From Actinomycetospora sp. TBRC 11914 (GTDB lineage: Bacteria > Actinomycetota > Actinomycetes > Mycobacteriales > Pseudonocardiaceae): a stretch of DNA of 64,000 nt. The notes beneath the pieces are model-generated. The model was not told the origin of the DNA, made no database searches, and saw only the letters and a program-made list of their open reading frames with translations. The DNA lies in contig NZ_JABBND010000004.1 of NCBI RefSeq assembly GCF_012933465.1, positions 1-64,000 of the forward strand. Direction: 5' to 3'. This document shows positions 54,002 through 63,075 of the stretch, piece after piece; within the stretch, counting starts at the first letter, position 1, and each line of letters begins with the position of its first letter. Position numbers and translations under genes: made by a program.

Positions 54002-55132
54002 TCAGCCGGCGGCCTTGGTGAAGACCGCCTCGTAGTCGTCGAGCACGGACTCGACACTGAACGCCTCGGTCGCGGCGGCGCGACCGGCGGCGGGGTCGGG
54101 CGGATCGTCCCGCAGGCGGGCGAGCCCGTCGCGCAGCGCGGTCACGTCGGCGGCCGGCACGACCGTCCCGAACCCCGTCCGCTGGACCGGCAGCCGGACG
54201 CCGGGGAGATCGCTCACCAGCGCCGGGACCCCCGCGAGCATCCCGACGACCTGGACGATCCCGAACGCCTCGAACGCGTTCACCGACGGGAGCGCGAACG
54301 CGTCGATCGAGGCGTAGAACTCCGCGAGCCGCTGGTCGGGCACGAAGCCGAGCAGGTCGATGCGGTCGTCGTCGCCCGCGTGGGTGCGCACCCGGTCCAC
54401 CACGCTGCCTCCCGCCACCGACGCGTGCTCGCCGCCGATGAGCAGCCGCGCGTCCGGGTCGTCCAGGGCCAGGAAGGCGTCGACGAGGTGCTCGACGCCC
54501 TTCTCCTCGACGATCCGCCCCAGGAAGCCGACGTGGAAGCCGCGGCCGCGGCGGTAGGTCGGCTCGCCCGCGCCCACCGGGATGCACGGCGGCGGGATGG
54601 CGACCATGTTCGGGGCGATCACCGGCCAGAGCCGGCTACGGCGGGCGTAGTCCTCGGTGGACACGACGGTCGCCACCGAGCTCCGCAGGCCGGCCCGGCT
54701 GGACCGGTCGACGGCCTCCCGCTGGGCGACGTTGACGACGCCGGGCGGGAGGCTCACGTCGCAGTGGTAGGTCGAGACGACGGGGATCGGCGCGAGCCGG
54801 GTGAGCAGGCCGGCCTCGATGAGCGGCAGGTGCAGGTTCGCCACCCGGGAGCGGCGCATCTCGCGCAGCGCCATCCGTGTCAGGTTGACCCCGACGGTGC
54901 CCTTGCCCACCTTCGCCAATACCGGCGCCCGCACGACCCGCACCCCGTTGACGACGTCGTGGGTCGGCAGCGACGGATCGTGCTTGCTCGCGACCACGCA
55001 CACCCGCCACCCCCGGGCGGCGAGCCCCTCGGCCACGTCCCGGGCGACGTTCGTCAGACCGGACACGTAGGGCGAGTAGTAGGTCAGGACGATGACCAGA
55101 TCGTTCCGGACGGTCGGGTCCCTGCGCGCGAT
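54002..55132 (-). CDS. GT4 glycosyltransferase with apparent AUC start codon
   Basis: A 376-residue GT-B enzyme. VIVLTYYSPYVSGLTNVARDVAEGLAARG is the usual N-terminal domain start, HVGFLGRIVEEKGVEHLVDAF opens the C-terminal domain, and LPSVNAFEAFGIVQVVGMLAGVP holds the conserved E-x7-E. The family N-terminus runs upstream of the first GTG (55066), but no ATG, GTG or TTG exists in frame before the TGA. GGGAGG at 55145-55140 followed 7 nt later by ATC at 55132 gives a natural start (residues IARRDPTVRNDLVIV). If ATC is not used, a short form from 55066 would lose the first strand. Confidence 0.8.
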   Translation of the reverse strand: MARRDPTVRNDLVIVLTYYSPYVSGLTNVARDVAEGLAARGWRVCVVASKHDPSLPTHDVVNGVRVVRAPVLAKVGKGTVGVNLTRMALREMRRSRVANLHLPLIEAGLLTRLAPIPVVSTYHCDVSLPPGVVNVAQREAVDRSSRAGLRSSVATVVSTEDYARRSRLWPVIAPNMVAIPPPCIPVGAGEPTYRRGRGFHVGFLGRIVEEKGVEHLVDAFLALDDPDARLLIGGEHASVAGGSVVDRVRTHAGDDDRIDLLGFVPDQRLAEFYASIDAFALPSVNAFEAFGIVQVVGMLAGVPALVSDLPGVRLPVQRTGFGTVVPAADVTALRDGLARLRDDPPDPAAGRAAATEAFSVESVLDDYEAVFTKAAG

Positions 55133-55222
55133 GGCCGTGCCTCCCGTGCTCGTCGTGTGGACGACCGTCGCCGGCCGAGCTCATCCGGGGCACCACGGTA
55201 TCGCCTGACGGGATCGATCGAG

Positions 55223-57046
55223 TCACGCCCCGCAACGGTTCATCGGACAGAAGGGCACGATCCACGCACCGTCCGCCTCATGGGCCGCCCCACCACCGAC
55301 GGTCCGTGCCCAGGCGAGCACGGCGTCCGGATCCGCCACCGCCGAGGGCACCACCACGATCGCCGACACGTGCCGCGCCGCGAGGTCGGCCCGCGCGGCC
55401 GCCACGTCCCCGCGCCCGCCGTCGGCGACGCCTCGCTGGAACGCGCCGATCTCCCCTTCGTAGAGCACCGGGGTGGTGGGGCTGCCGCCGATGAAGTAGC
55501 CGCCGGTCTGCCGGAACGAGTACCCGGCGAGGGCCTGCCAGCGCAGCGGGTCGCCGCCGCCCAGCCAGGCCTGCGACGGTCGCGGCACCATCTCGACGAT
55601 CGGCGGCCCCCCGTCCGCCGCCGGCGGGCCGAGGCCCGGCGCACCGGCGGTGAAGAAGGCCGGCGCCCCGGGGTCGGTCGTGCGCTGGTCGTCGACCGGC
55701 ACCCAGGTCACCGCCGCCGCGAGGACGAGCACGACGACGACCCCCCGCGCCACCGACCGCCAGCGGCCGACCCCGCCCCGGGTGAGGTGCTCGAGCGCCA
55801 GCGCCCACACCGTGACCACCCCGAGCGCCACGAACGGCGCCAGTCGGCCGGCCTCGGCCTGCCCGACCAGCGGCAGGTCCACCAGCACCCGCCACGGCAG
55901 CGCCACCCCGGTGTCGCGCCCGAGCACGGCGACGGAAGTACCCAGCGAGAGCACCCCGAGCAGGACCGTGACGACCGCCGCGGTCACGACCGGCCGCGAG
56001 CGCACGAGCACCACCGCGGCGAGGAACACCAGCAGCATCGCCACGCCCAGGTAGGAGCCCTGCTCGCCCGGGTAGGCCCGCAGGTGCGCGGCCAGCGCGC
56101 CGGTGCCCGGCCGGATCGCGGTGAGCGGCGAGGGCACGACGAGGTTGGCGGCGTCGGCACCCATGGTCAGCGCGTCGCGGATCGGGCCCCGCGGCCGGCT
56201 GGGCCCGCGCAGCAGCACCCACGCGGGCCAGGCGCAGAGCACGGCGACGACGACGGCCGCCGCGGCCACTGAGCGGGCCACGTCCGGCATCCGCCGCCAC
56301 GCCGCGCGCGGCGCCGAGACCGCCAGCACGATGGCGACGACGACGAGCGCCACCGCCCCGAGCGCGACCGTCTGGGTGTAGAGCCCGACCTGCAGCGCCG
56401 CCGCCAGCCCCAGCAGCGCGCCGTCGCGCCAGGGCCGCGCGCGGCCCCCGTCGGGACCCCGCCCGGCGAACACCCGCACCGCCGCCCACAGCACCACCGG
56501 CGGGAACACCGACCACACGAGGTTCACGTGGCCCACCCAGGCGTGGGCGACCACGAACGGCGAGAAGCCGTACACCAATCCGGAGAGCGCGCTGATCCAC
56601 CGCGGGCCGACGAGGGTGCGCAGCGCCCGGTGCGCGGCGTACGCGGAGACGACCGGGCCGAGGATCATCGCGACGTTGTCGGCGACGACCGGTCCGGCGG
56701 TCGCCGTGACCGGCGCGAGCAGCACCCCGAGCACCGGCACGCCGGTGTTCCACATGCCGTTGACGCCGTCGGGCGCGTCCTGCCAGGTGGAGGTCAGCGG
56801 GTCCAGGCCGTGGCCGAGCGCGTACGGGATCCAGCCCAGCCACCACGCGAACAACGACGAGTCCGAGGACACCCAGCCGGTCGCGCGCCCGGCCAGGTCG
56901 GCGAGGACCCGGTGGTACAGCAGCGCGGACGCGGCGAGGTAGGCGACGACGATCCCGAGCTCGGCCGCGACGCGGGCGCCGCGCCGGGGGCGCGGCGGCG
57001 TCGGGTCACCGACCGCGGGCGGCCGGGAGGTCGTCGAGGTCGTCAC
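55223..57046 (-). CDS. Large membrane protein, GT-C-like, unassigned
   Basis: A 607-residue protein with about eleven hydrophobic segments. A first extracytoplasmic loop (WVSSDSSLFAWWLGWIPYALGHGLDPL) recalls actinobacterial GT-C or YfhO-like proteins, and HAWVGHVNLVWSVFPP is also characteristic. The C-terminal soluble part (about 470-607) has an FCPMNRCG end with two cysteines. Substrate unknown. GTG start with TACATT 8 nt upstream. Divergent from emb paralogue 4 across 100 bp, so both may serve the same polymer. Confidence 0.72.
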   Translation of the reverse strand: MTTSTTSRPPAVGDPTPPRPRRGARVAAELGIVVAYLAASALLYHRVLADLAGRATGWVSSDSSLFAWWLGWIPYALGHGLDPLTSTWQDAPDGVNGMWNTGVPVLGVLLAPVTATAGPVVADNVAMILGPVVSAYAAHRALRTLVGPRWISALSGLVYGFSPFVVAHAWVGHVNLVWSVFPPVVLWAAVRVFAGRGPDGGRARPWRDGALLGLAAALQVGLYTQTVALGAVALVVVAIVLAVSAPRAAWRRMPDVARSVAAAAVVVAVLCAWPAWVLLRGPSRPRGPIRDALTMGADAANLVVPSPLTAIRPGTGALAAHLRAYPGEQGSYLGVAMLLVFLAAVVLVRSRPVVTAAVVTVLLGVLSLGTSVAVLGRDTGVALPWRVLVDLPLVGQAEAGRLAPFVALGVVTVWALALEHLTRGGVGRWRSVARGVVVVLVLAAAVTWVPVDDQRTTDPGAPAFFTAGAPGLGPPAADGGPPIVEMVPRPSQAWLGGGDPLRWQALAGYSFRQTGGYFIGGSPTTPVLYEGEIGAFQRGVADGGRGDVAAARADLAARHVSAIVVVPSAVADPDAVLAWARTVGGGAAHEADGAWIVPFCPMNRCGA

Positions 57047-57054
57047 CGCCCGAG

Positions 57055-57060
57055 AATGTA
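57055..57060 (-). promoter_or_regulatory. Candidate -10 box (TACATT) for the GT-C-like gene
   Basis: On the minus strand TACATT ends 8 nt before the GTG at 57046. Confidence 0.38.
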
Positions 57061-57102
57061 CGACGCGGGCACGGCTTCACCGAGCCGGAGCCGCCCGGTT
57101 GT

Positions 57103-57108
57103 TAGCGT
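57103..57108 (+). promoter_or_regulatory. Candidate -10 box (TAGCGT) for emb paralogue 4
   Basis: TAGCGT lies 38 nt before the GTG at 57147. The transcript would have a leader of about 30 nt that includes GGGAG at 57134, so this gene would not be leaderless. Confidence 0.35.
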
Positions 57109-57146
57109 CGCCCCCGCAGGCACGGACGCGAGACGGGAGCAACGGC

Positions 57147-60100
57147 GTGGGCGGAGGCACCGAGGACGGTGTCGACGCGTCCGACCCCGATCCCGGCGCC
57201 ACCACCACGGCCGGCCTGCTGCTGCGCCGCCTGGTGCCGATGCGGTCCGGGCGGCTGGGCCCGCGGCGCCTCGTGCCCGTCCGGGCGAGCAGCGCCACCG
57301 AGACCGACGCCGAGGCCGACACCGGCACCGGCACCGACACCGGGCTCGACGCGGGCACCGAGCCCGTGACCGCCCGGCCGGACGCCGGGAACGGCCACGC
57401 CCCGGCCCCCGCCGAGGACGTCTTCACCCCCGACGACGACGTCCCGGACCACTGGGGCCCCGACGACTGGGGCCTCGACGGCCTGCTCGTCGCCCGGGTG
57501 GTCGCGGTGGCGTCCGCGCTGGTCGCCGTCGCGTGCGGGGTGCTGCTGCCGTTCGCGCCGGTGGTGCAGAACCACCCGGAGATCCGGTGGCCGCAGGACG
57601 CCACCCGGCCGCAGCCGACGATGCTGATGCTGACCGCCTACCAGCCGGAGTCGTTCTCGGCGCGGTTCAGCTGCCGGGCGGCCCGCGCGGCGGGCGCCAC
57701 CCCGGACGGCTACGTCCTGACGACGATGTCGCCGGGCTCGTCGGACTTCGACAAGAAGGCGCTCACGGTGCGTGTCCGTGCCGGTGAGCTGACGGTGCGC
57801 AGCGCGGGGCAGGACATCGTCGCCGAGCGGCTGCCCCCGGGCGACTGCTCCTACGAGGTCGACGGCACCGCCGCCCGGGTGGCGGTGAGCCGCGACGGGG
57901 TCCCGCTGGGCCAGCTGACCCCTCGCTTCGGGGAGGCCGACCCGGACGAGGTCAAGAACATCCCGCCGGACTCGCAGCCCGCGCCCAAGCCGATCAGCGC
58001 GCTCCCCGACATCGACGCGCTGTCGAGCTCGCTCGCCGCCCTCCCCGGCGCGACCCCCGCGGACCTGTCGGTCAGCGTGCACCCCGACGACCGCTACGCC
58101 AGCTCGCCGACCTCGTTCAAGTCGGGACTGATCACCGCGACCGTCCTCGCCGTCGTGCTGGGCGGCCTCGCGACGACGGTGGCCATCTGGCTCGGCCGCC
58201 GCCGGCAGCGGTACCGCGGCGCCACGCAGGACGCCGCCCCCGACCGCGCGCCACCCGGCGAGGGGTCGCGCTGGGCGCCCCCGGAGTGGGCCCCGGCGTG
58301 GTGGGCCCGCATCGACGCGAAGGTCCTCGCCGCGCTCGGCCGCTTCCGGCCCCGCCTGGTCGATCCCGTCGTGATCCTCGCCCTGCTCTCCTGGCTCTAT
58401 CTCGCCCCGCTGACCGACGACGACGGCTACTACTCGGCGATGGCCGCCGACGTCCCGTTCGCCGGCTACGTCCCGAACTACTACCAGCTCTACAACCAGG
58501 GCTTCACGCCGTTCTCCTGGCCGTACTACCTGCTCTCCTGGTGGCAGCAGGAGGCCGGCGTCTCCCCGGTCGCGCTGCGCGTGCCCGCCGTGGTCTGCGG
58601 GATCGTCACCTGGCTGGCGATCCGGGTCTTCGTGGCGCGCTGCCCGGGCGTGACGTTCCCGTGGCGCGACCACCGGTGGCTCGCGTCCGCGAGCCGGATC
58701 GTGCTCGCCGTCGCCTTCCTGGCGTGGTGGCTGCCCTACGACGTCGGCACCCGCCCCGAGCCCTACACCGCGGTGTTCGCGGCGCTGGCCCTCGCCGTCG
58801 TCGCCGAGGGCGTCGAGCGCGAGCGGATGGATCTCCTCGCCCTGGCGGTGGGCCTCGGCGGGATCGGGCTGATGACGGCGCCGACCGGGTTCATCTGCCT
58901 CGCGCCGCTGCTCGCCGCCGCCCCGAAGGCCTGGCGGGTGATCCGGGCGCGGTCGTCGCACTGGTGGGAGATCCCGCCGCGGTGGCTGGTGGTGATCGCG
59001 CCCGGGGCGCTCGGCGCGGTCGCCGGGTTCGCCGACGGCACCTACGGCGATTTCGTGCGGTCCCAGCAGATCTTCGCGCCGATCCAGCGGGCGCAGACCT
59101 GGTACCTGGAGTTCCAGCGGTACGCGAGTCTGCTCGACGAGACCTCGCGCTTCGGGACCTACGCCAAGCGCACCGCGGTGCTGCTCTGCCTGCTCGCGCT
59201 GGTCTGGTTCCTCGTCACCGCGGTGGTCGCCCGGGTCCGGGACCTCCCGGTGCCGCAGCGGCTGATGCTCTCGGGCTGGACGACGGTACTGGCGTTCGTG
59301 CTGCTGCTGCCGACGCCGAGCAAGCCCTCCCACCACTTCGGCGCGATCGCCGGGGTCGGTGCTCCCTTCCTCGCCCTCGTCCTGGTCGCCGGGCCGGGGC
59401 TGGTCCGGGCGTCGGTGCGCACGGTCCGCGCCCGCGAGGGCAAGGTGCCGGTCCCCGCCGTGCTCGCGTCGGCGGCCGCGGCGGTCGCGGTGATCGCGCT
59501 GGCGGGCCACGGCCGCAACCGCTGGGGCTTCATGTGGGGCCTCGGGATACCCTCCTGGCTGGACTACCCGTCGGTCAAGGGCTTCTTCTTCGACCAGCCG
59601 GTGTGGTGGGCCGTGCTGCTCGCGGTGCTCGCCCTCGGCGTCGCGCTAGTGACGACGTGGCGCGGGCGCGGCTGGCGGCCGTGGTCGCTGATGCTGGCCA
59701 TCCCGGTGCTGTGCACCGTGGCGCTGGCCGCGAGCACCGGGCGCATGATCTCGGACTTCGCGCTGTCCGCGGTGCACACCACGCAGACGTACTCCCCCGC
59801 GGCCGACGCGTGGCAGGACCCGTCGGCCTCCCGGTGCGGCGCCGAGCGGGCGATCGACGTGCTCACCCCGCAGCGCACCCCGCTGCTCCCGCTGCGACCG
59901 CTGCCCCCGCCCGACGACGACGGGGGCGACCAGGACCAGGCGTTCCCCCGCGACGCCACCCTGCCCACCAGCCCGCCGCCGTCCGACCTCCCGCGCGGGC
60001 TGCCGGTGTGGGGGAGCTTCCGCGCGCCCTCGGAGGGCCGCTCCCCCGACGCGCGGACCGGGACGTTCACCAGCCCCTGGTTCCGGCTGCCCTCGGGACC

Positions 60101-60737
60101 GACCCGCGACGTCGCCCTCACCACGGAGGTCTCGGGCCGGCTGGGACAGGGCAACTCGCTGCGCCTGGAGTACGCGCGGGGCGACGGGAGCGGCGCCCCG
60201 CTCGGCGCGAGCACCGTCCGCGAGACCAGCGACGGCACCGACTGGCGCACCGTGGACATGACGAAGTCGCAGGTCCTGCCGCCCGACGCCACGCTCGTGC
60301 GGCTCGTCGCCACCGACACCACCACCGACGTCGGCGGCTGGCTCGCCTTCACCGCCCCGCTGGCCCAGCGGTGGGCCCCGATGACCACGGTGCTCCCGCG
60401 GGACAACACCTACACGGTGGCCTGGGAGAACGCGTTCCTCTTCCCCTGCATCCACCAGCCGATCCAGCAGAACGGGATCACCCAGACCATGGACGGGTTC
60501 CTCGGCTACGGGGAGACCGAGGGGTCGGCGCTGGCGGACTTCACCGCGAAGCCGGACAACGGCGGCATCGTCGGGAACGCCTATCGCGAGGCGACGGTGA
60601 CCGAGCTGCGCACCCGCCTGCACGACTTCCCCGACGTCGACGACGACGTCTTCCTCATGCTCTTCGACCAGCCCTACCCGAGCGGGCGCTACACCCTCGT
60701 GCCCGGCTCCCGGGTGGTGTCCGGGGCCCAGCCGTAG
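57147..60737 (+). CDS. Emb-type arabinosyltransferase (paralogue 4, remote)
   Basis: A 1196-residue Emb-family protein, the longest of the four. An Ala/Thr/Asp-rich N-terminal extension of about 110 residues (with T-D/T-G repeats) precedes the first membrane helix (VARVVAVASALVAVACGVLLPFAPVV). The acids are D424-D426 (TDDDGYY). The conserved loop is altered to PTPSKPSHHFGAIAG, and the usual PFGW is PFSW. The EmbB-306 position is Met. The C-terminal carbohydrate-binding region is complete. The changed loop, with the Lys-Trp-Thr of KWTHHFG replaced, points to a different acceptor or donor. GTG with GGGAG 8 nt upstream; it is 42 kb from the other copies. Confidence 0.9.
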   Translation: MGGGTEDGVDASDPDPGATTTAGLLLRRLVPMRSGRLGPRRLVPVRASSATETDAEADTGTGTDTGLDAGTEPVTARPDAGNGHAPAPAEDVFTPDDDVPDHWGPDDWGLDGLLVARVVAVASALVAVACGVLLPFAPVVQNHPEIRWPQDATRPQPTMLMLTAYQPESFSARFSCRAARAAGATPDGYVLTTMSPGSSDFDKKALTVRVRAGELTVRSAGQDIVAERLPPGDCSYEVDGTAARVAVSRDGVPLGQLTPRFGEADPDEVKNIPPDSQPAPKPISALPDIDALSSSLAALPGATPADLSVSVHPDDRYASSPTSFKSGLITATVLAVVLGGLATTVAIWLGRRRQRYRGATQDAAPDRAPPGEGSRWAPPEWAPAWWARIDAKVLAALGRFRPRLVDPVVILALLSWLYLAPLTDDDGYYSAMAADVPFAGYVPNYYQLYNQGFTPFSWPYYLLSWWQQEAGVSPVALRVPAVVCGIVTWLAIRVFVARCPGVTFPWRDHRWLASASRIVLAVAFLAWWLPYDVGTRPEPYTAVFAALALAVVAEGVERERMDLLALAVGLGGIGLMTAPTGFICLAPLLAAAPKAWRVIRARSSHWWEIPPRWLVVIAPGALGAVAGFADGTYGDFVRSQQIFAPIQRAQTWYLEFQRYASLLDETSRFGTYAKRTAVLLCLLALVWFLVTAVVARVRDLPVPQRLMLSGWTTVLAFVLLLPTPSKPSHHFGAIAGVGAPFLALVLVAGPGLVRASVRTVRAREGKVPVPAVLASAAAAVAVIALAGHGRNRWGFMWGLGIPSWLDYPSVKGFFFDQPVWWAVLLAVLALGVALVTTWRGRGWRPWSLMLAIPVLCTVALAASTGRMISDFALSAVHTTQTYSPAADAWQDPSASRCGAERAIDVLTPQRTPLLPLRPLPPPDDDGGDQDQAFPRDATLPTSPPPSDLPRGLPVWGSFRAPSEGRSPDARTGTFTSPWFRLPSGPTRDVALTTEVSGRLGQGNSLRLEYARGDGSGAPLGASTVRETSDGTDWRTVDMTKSQVLPPDATLVRLVATDTTTDVGGWLAFTAPLAQRWAPMTTVLPRDNTYTVAWENAFLFPCIHQPIQQNGITQTMDGFLGYGETEGSALADFTAKPDNGGIVGNAYREATVTELRTRLHDFPDVDDDVFLMLFDQPYPSGRYTLVPGSRVVSGAQP

Positions 60738-60740
60738 GGC

Positions 60741-61463
60741 TCAGGCGCGCCGGAGCACGAACATCGACGACTCGCCGGTGCCGGGGCGCAGCAGCATCCG
60801 CCCGGCGACGAACTGCACGAACCCCGGGACGGCGTAGCGGGCCGCGTCGACGAGCTTCGGCAGCCGCGAGTACGGCACGTCCCAGAGCCCGTCGGTGCCC
60901 TCGCGCTCCACGTGGAACCCGTGCGCGCGCAGGAACGCGGCCCACTCGCCGTGCGGCTTGAGGTTGATGTGGGTGGGGTCGGCGAACCCCATCCAGCCGT
61001 CCCCGGCGAGCCGGCGGCCCCGGCCGGCGGGGTCGGGCATGACGACGAGGGCCTGCCCGCCCGGGCGCAGGATGCGCCGCCAGGTGCCCAGCACCTCGGT
61101 GGCGGTCGCGTCGTCGAGGTGCTCGAGCACGTGGATCGCGGTGAGGGCCCCGAAGCCGCCGGTGGGCAGCTCGTCGACGCTCGTGGTCACCGTCGCGCCG
61201 GGCGCGTTCGCGCGGGCGGTCGCGGCGCTGTACTCGGAGAGCTCGAAGCCCCAGGCCGGGCCCAGCGCGGAGAGCCGCCGCACGAGGTGCCCGGTGCCGC
61301 AGCCGAAGTCGAGATAGGGCCCGCCGTCGGTGTAGCGCGCGACGAGCCGGGTGTAGAGCCGCAGCGCGGGGCGGTCGCCGGCCTGGCCGTTCCCCGCGTA
61401 GTAGTCGGCGTCGTAGTGCTCGGCCGCGCCCTCGTGGCCGCCGGGCGCCTGTTCCGCACTCAC
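60741..61463 (-). CDS. SAM-dependent methyltransferase
   Basis: A 240-residue class I methyltransferase: AEHYDADYYAGNGQ lead-in, motif I YLDFGCGTGHLVRRL, then IHVLEHLDDATATEVL and ILRPGGQALVVMPDP. ADPTHINLKPHGEW is a known signature of polysaccharide-cluster sugar methyltransferases. The GTG has GGAGGGG about 8 nt upstream and overlaps the stop of the flippase gene (GTGA). Convergent with emb paralogue 4, gap 3 nt. Confidence 0.84.
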   Translation of the reverse strand: MSAEQAPGGHEGAAEHYDADYYAGNGQAGDRPALRLYTRLVARYTDGGPYLDFGCGTGHLVRRLSALGPAWGFELSEYSAATARANAPGATVTTSVDELPTGGFGALTAIHVLEHLDDATATEVLGTWRRILRPGGQALVVMPDPAGRGRRLAGDGWMGFADPTHINLKPHGEWAAFLRAHGFHVEREGTDGLWDVPYSRLPKLVDAARYAVPGFVQFVAGRMLLRPGTGESSMFVLRRA

Positions 61464-62809
61464 GTCGCCGTCCCCTCCGTCACGATCCCGTCGGCCGCCG
61501 TGTGCGTGCGCAGCAGCAGCACGGCGCTCACCACCGCGCCCACGGCCGACCCGACGCCGAAGGCCACCTCCCCGGCCACCACGACGCCCGGCACGAGCCA
61601 GAACATCACCGCCGCCACCACGAGCCCCGCGAGCCAGCTCGCCGCCACGTCGACGTGCCGGTCGCGGGCGACGTGGACCTGGGTCACCACGACCAGGCCG
61701 ACGTGGGCCAGCACCCCGGCGACGATCACCGCGAGCTGGGCGCCGGCGATCCGGTACTCCCCGCCGAACACCAGCGTGACGATCGGCGGGCCGAGCCACC
61801 AGGCCAGGGGCACCCCGACGACGGCGAGGCCGGCCAGCGCGGCCGCCCCCTTCCCGAGCAGCCGCAGCACCTGGCGTCGCCGGCCGGCCGCGAGGAGGCG
61901 CGTCAGGGTCGGCACCACCGCGGACTGGAGCGGCACCACCATCGACAGCGGCGCCTTGGCCAGGGTGAAGGCCGCGACGAAGACGCCGGCCGCGGCCTGG
62001 GCGCTGCCGTCGGCGAGCGCGACCACCACCACCGGCAGGCCGTTGAGCAGCAGCTGCGCGCACACCGACCCGACGAGCAGCGGCGTCGCCGTCCCCGCCA
62101 GCGCGCGCGTGCCGTGGCGGGCGGGGTCGGGCGCGACGACCGTGACCTCGCGCTCGGCGCGGCGCCACGCCGCGGGCAGCAGCGGCAGGTGGGCGGCGGC
62201 GATGGCCGCGACGAGCGCCCAGCAGTAGAGCGAGGCCTGCCGGCCGCCGACGACGAGCAGGACGACCGCGAGGCCCAGGCGCAGCAGCGCGTCGAGCACC
62301 ATCACCGCGCCGTGACGCACGAGGCGGTCGGTGCCGATGAGCACCCCGCGCAGCAGGAACTGGCCGGCCGAGACCACGCAGAGGGCGACCAGGGCCCCGA
62401 ACGCCCAGGGGTCACGGTCCAGCGAGCTGGCCACCACCGGCGAGGCCGCGAGCAGGACGACGAGGGCGAGCACCCCGAGCCCGGCCGCGGTGGCCGCCCC
62501 GGCGAGGAGCACCTGCCGTCGCGACTCGCGCAACGACAGCCGCCGCGCGAGCTCCTGCTCCAGCGGGAGGAACGGCCCGAAGCCCAGGACGAGCGCGAGA
62601 GCCCAGAAGGCGCCGAAGGTGGCGTACTCCGCCGGGGTCAGCGCCCGGGCGACCACCGCGAGGTAGACGTTGACCAGCAGGCCCGAGACGACGACGCCGA
62701 TCCCCGCCGACCCGACCAGACGTCGGGCCCCCGGCCCGCGCGGGCGGGCCGCGGGCGAGGGGCCGGAGGGGTCGGTCGTCGCACTGATGGAACGACGATA
62801 GCGACACAC
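61460..62809 (-). CDS. MOP-family polysaccharide flippase-like protein
   Basis: A 449-residue (or 442-residue) protein with about twelve membrane segments. It opens with GSAGIGVVVSGLLVNVYLAVVARALTPAEYATFGAFWAL, the usual first helices of Wzx-like flippases, and has the PLEQELAR motif of actinobacterial members. The coordinates use the GTG at 62809. However, TATCGT at 62795-62800 followed 6 nt later by ATC at 62788 (then SATTDPSG) imitates the leaderless starts elsewhere, so an AUC start is possible. Co-transcribed with the methyltransferase. Confidence 0.8.
   Translation of the reverse strand: MCRYRRSISATTDPSGPSPAARPRGPGARRLVGSAGIGVVVSGLLVNVYLAVVARALTPAEYATFGAFWALALVLGFGPFLPLEQELARRLSLRESRRQVLLAGAATAAGLGVLALVVLLAASPVVASSLDRDPWAFGALVALCVVSAGQFLLRGVLIGTDRLVRHGAVMVLDALLRLGLAVVLLVVGGRQASLYCWALVAAIAAAHLPLLPAAWRRAEREVTVVAPDPARHGTRALAGTATPLLVGSVCAQLLLNGLPVVVVALADGSAQAAAGVFVAAFTLAKAPLSMVVPLQSAVVPTLTRLLAAGRRRQVLRLLGKGAAALAGLAVVGVPLAWWLGPPIVTLVFGGEYRIAGAQLAVIVAGVLAHVGLVVVTQVHVARDRHVDVAASWLAGLVVAAVMFWLVPGVVVAGEVAFGVGSAVGAVVSAVLLLRTHTAADGIVTEGTAT
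62795..62800 (-). promoter_or_regulatory. Candidate -10 box (TATCGT) inside the annotated flippase 5' end
   Basis: On the minus strand TATCGT ends 6 nt before an in-frame ATC at 62788. If real, it places the start downstream of the GTG at 62809. Confidence 0.3.
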
Positions 62810-62904
62810 CCCCGGCCGATCACCGCTCGCCCGGGTGCGCCGATTGGTGCACCATCCCGGTGAATACCGTGTCACTCCCCTGTGTGACTCACCCGGCGTG
62901 AAGG

Positions 62905-62910
62905 TACGGT
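62905..62910 (+). promoter_or_regulatory. Candidate -10 box (TACGGT) for the 52-residue gene
   Basis: TACGGT ends 6 nt before the GTG at 62917, leaving no room for a ribosome-binding site. Confidence 0.4.
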
Positions 62911-62916
62911 GACGCT

Positions 62917-63075
62917 GTGTCCGTAGGGAAGGTCGTCGGCATCCTCGTGGCGATCCTCGTCGTCTTCTGGATCATCAGCTCCCCGACGACGGCGGCGCAC
63001 ACCGTCAACAACATCCTCGCCGACCTGGCGTCAGCCGGGGATTCGTTGATCACGTTCCTCCGCGGGATCGTCTAG
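62917..63075 (+). CDS. 52-residue membrane-anchored small protein
   Basis: A short gene: GTG, 52 codons, TAG. It has one N-terminal membrane segment (VVGILVAILVVFWIISSP), then an amphipathic tail (TAAHTVNNILADLASAGDSLITFLRGIV). Small proteins of this layout recur in actinobacteria, from memory. TACGGT 6 nt before the GTG gives it a leaderless promoter. Its TAG and the stop of the convergent Asp23-family gene overlap within CTAG. Function unknown. Confidence 0.65.
   Translation: MSVGKVVGILVAILVVFWIISSPTTAAHTVNNILADLASAGDSLITFLRGIV

Noticed and set aside
54002-55132. Frameshifted pseudogene
   Set aside because: The frame is intact through the whole glycosyltransferase, and an ideal ribosome-binding site precedes the ATC. 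A start-codon change explains it better than a frameshift.
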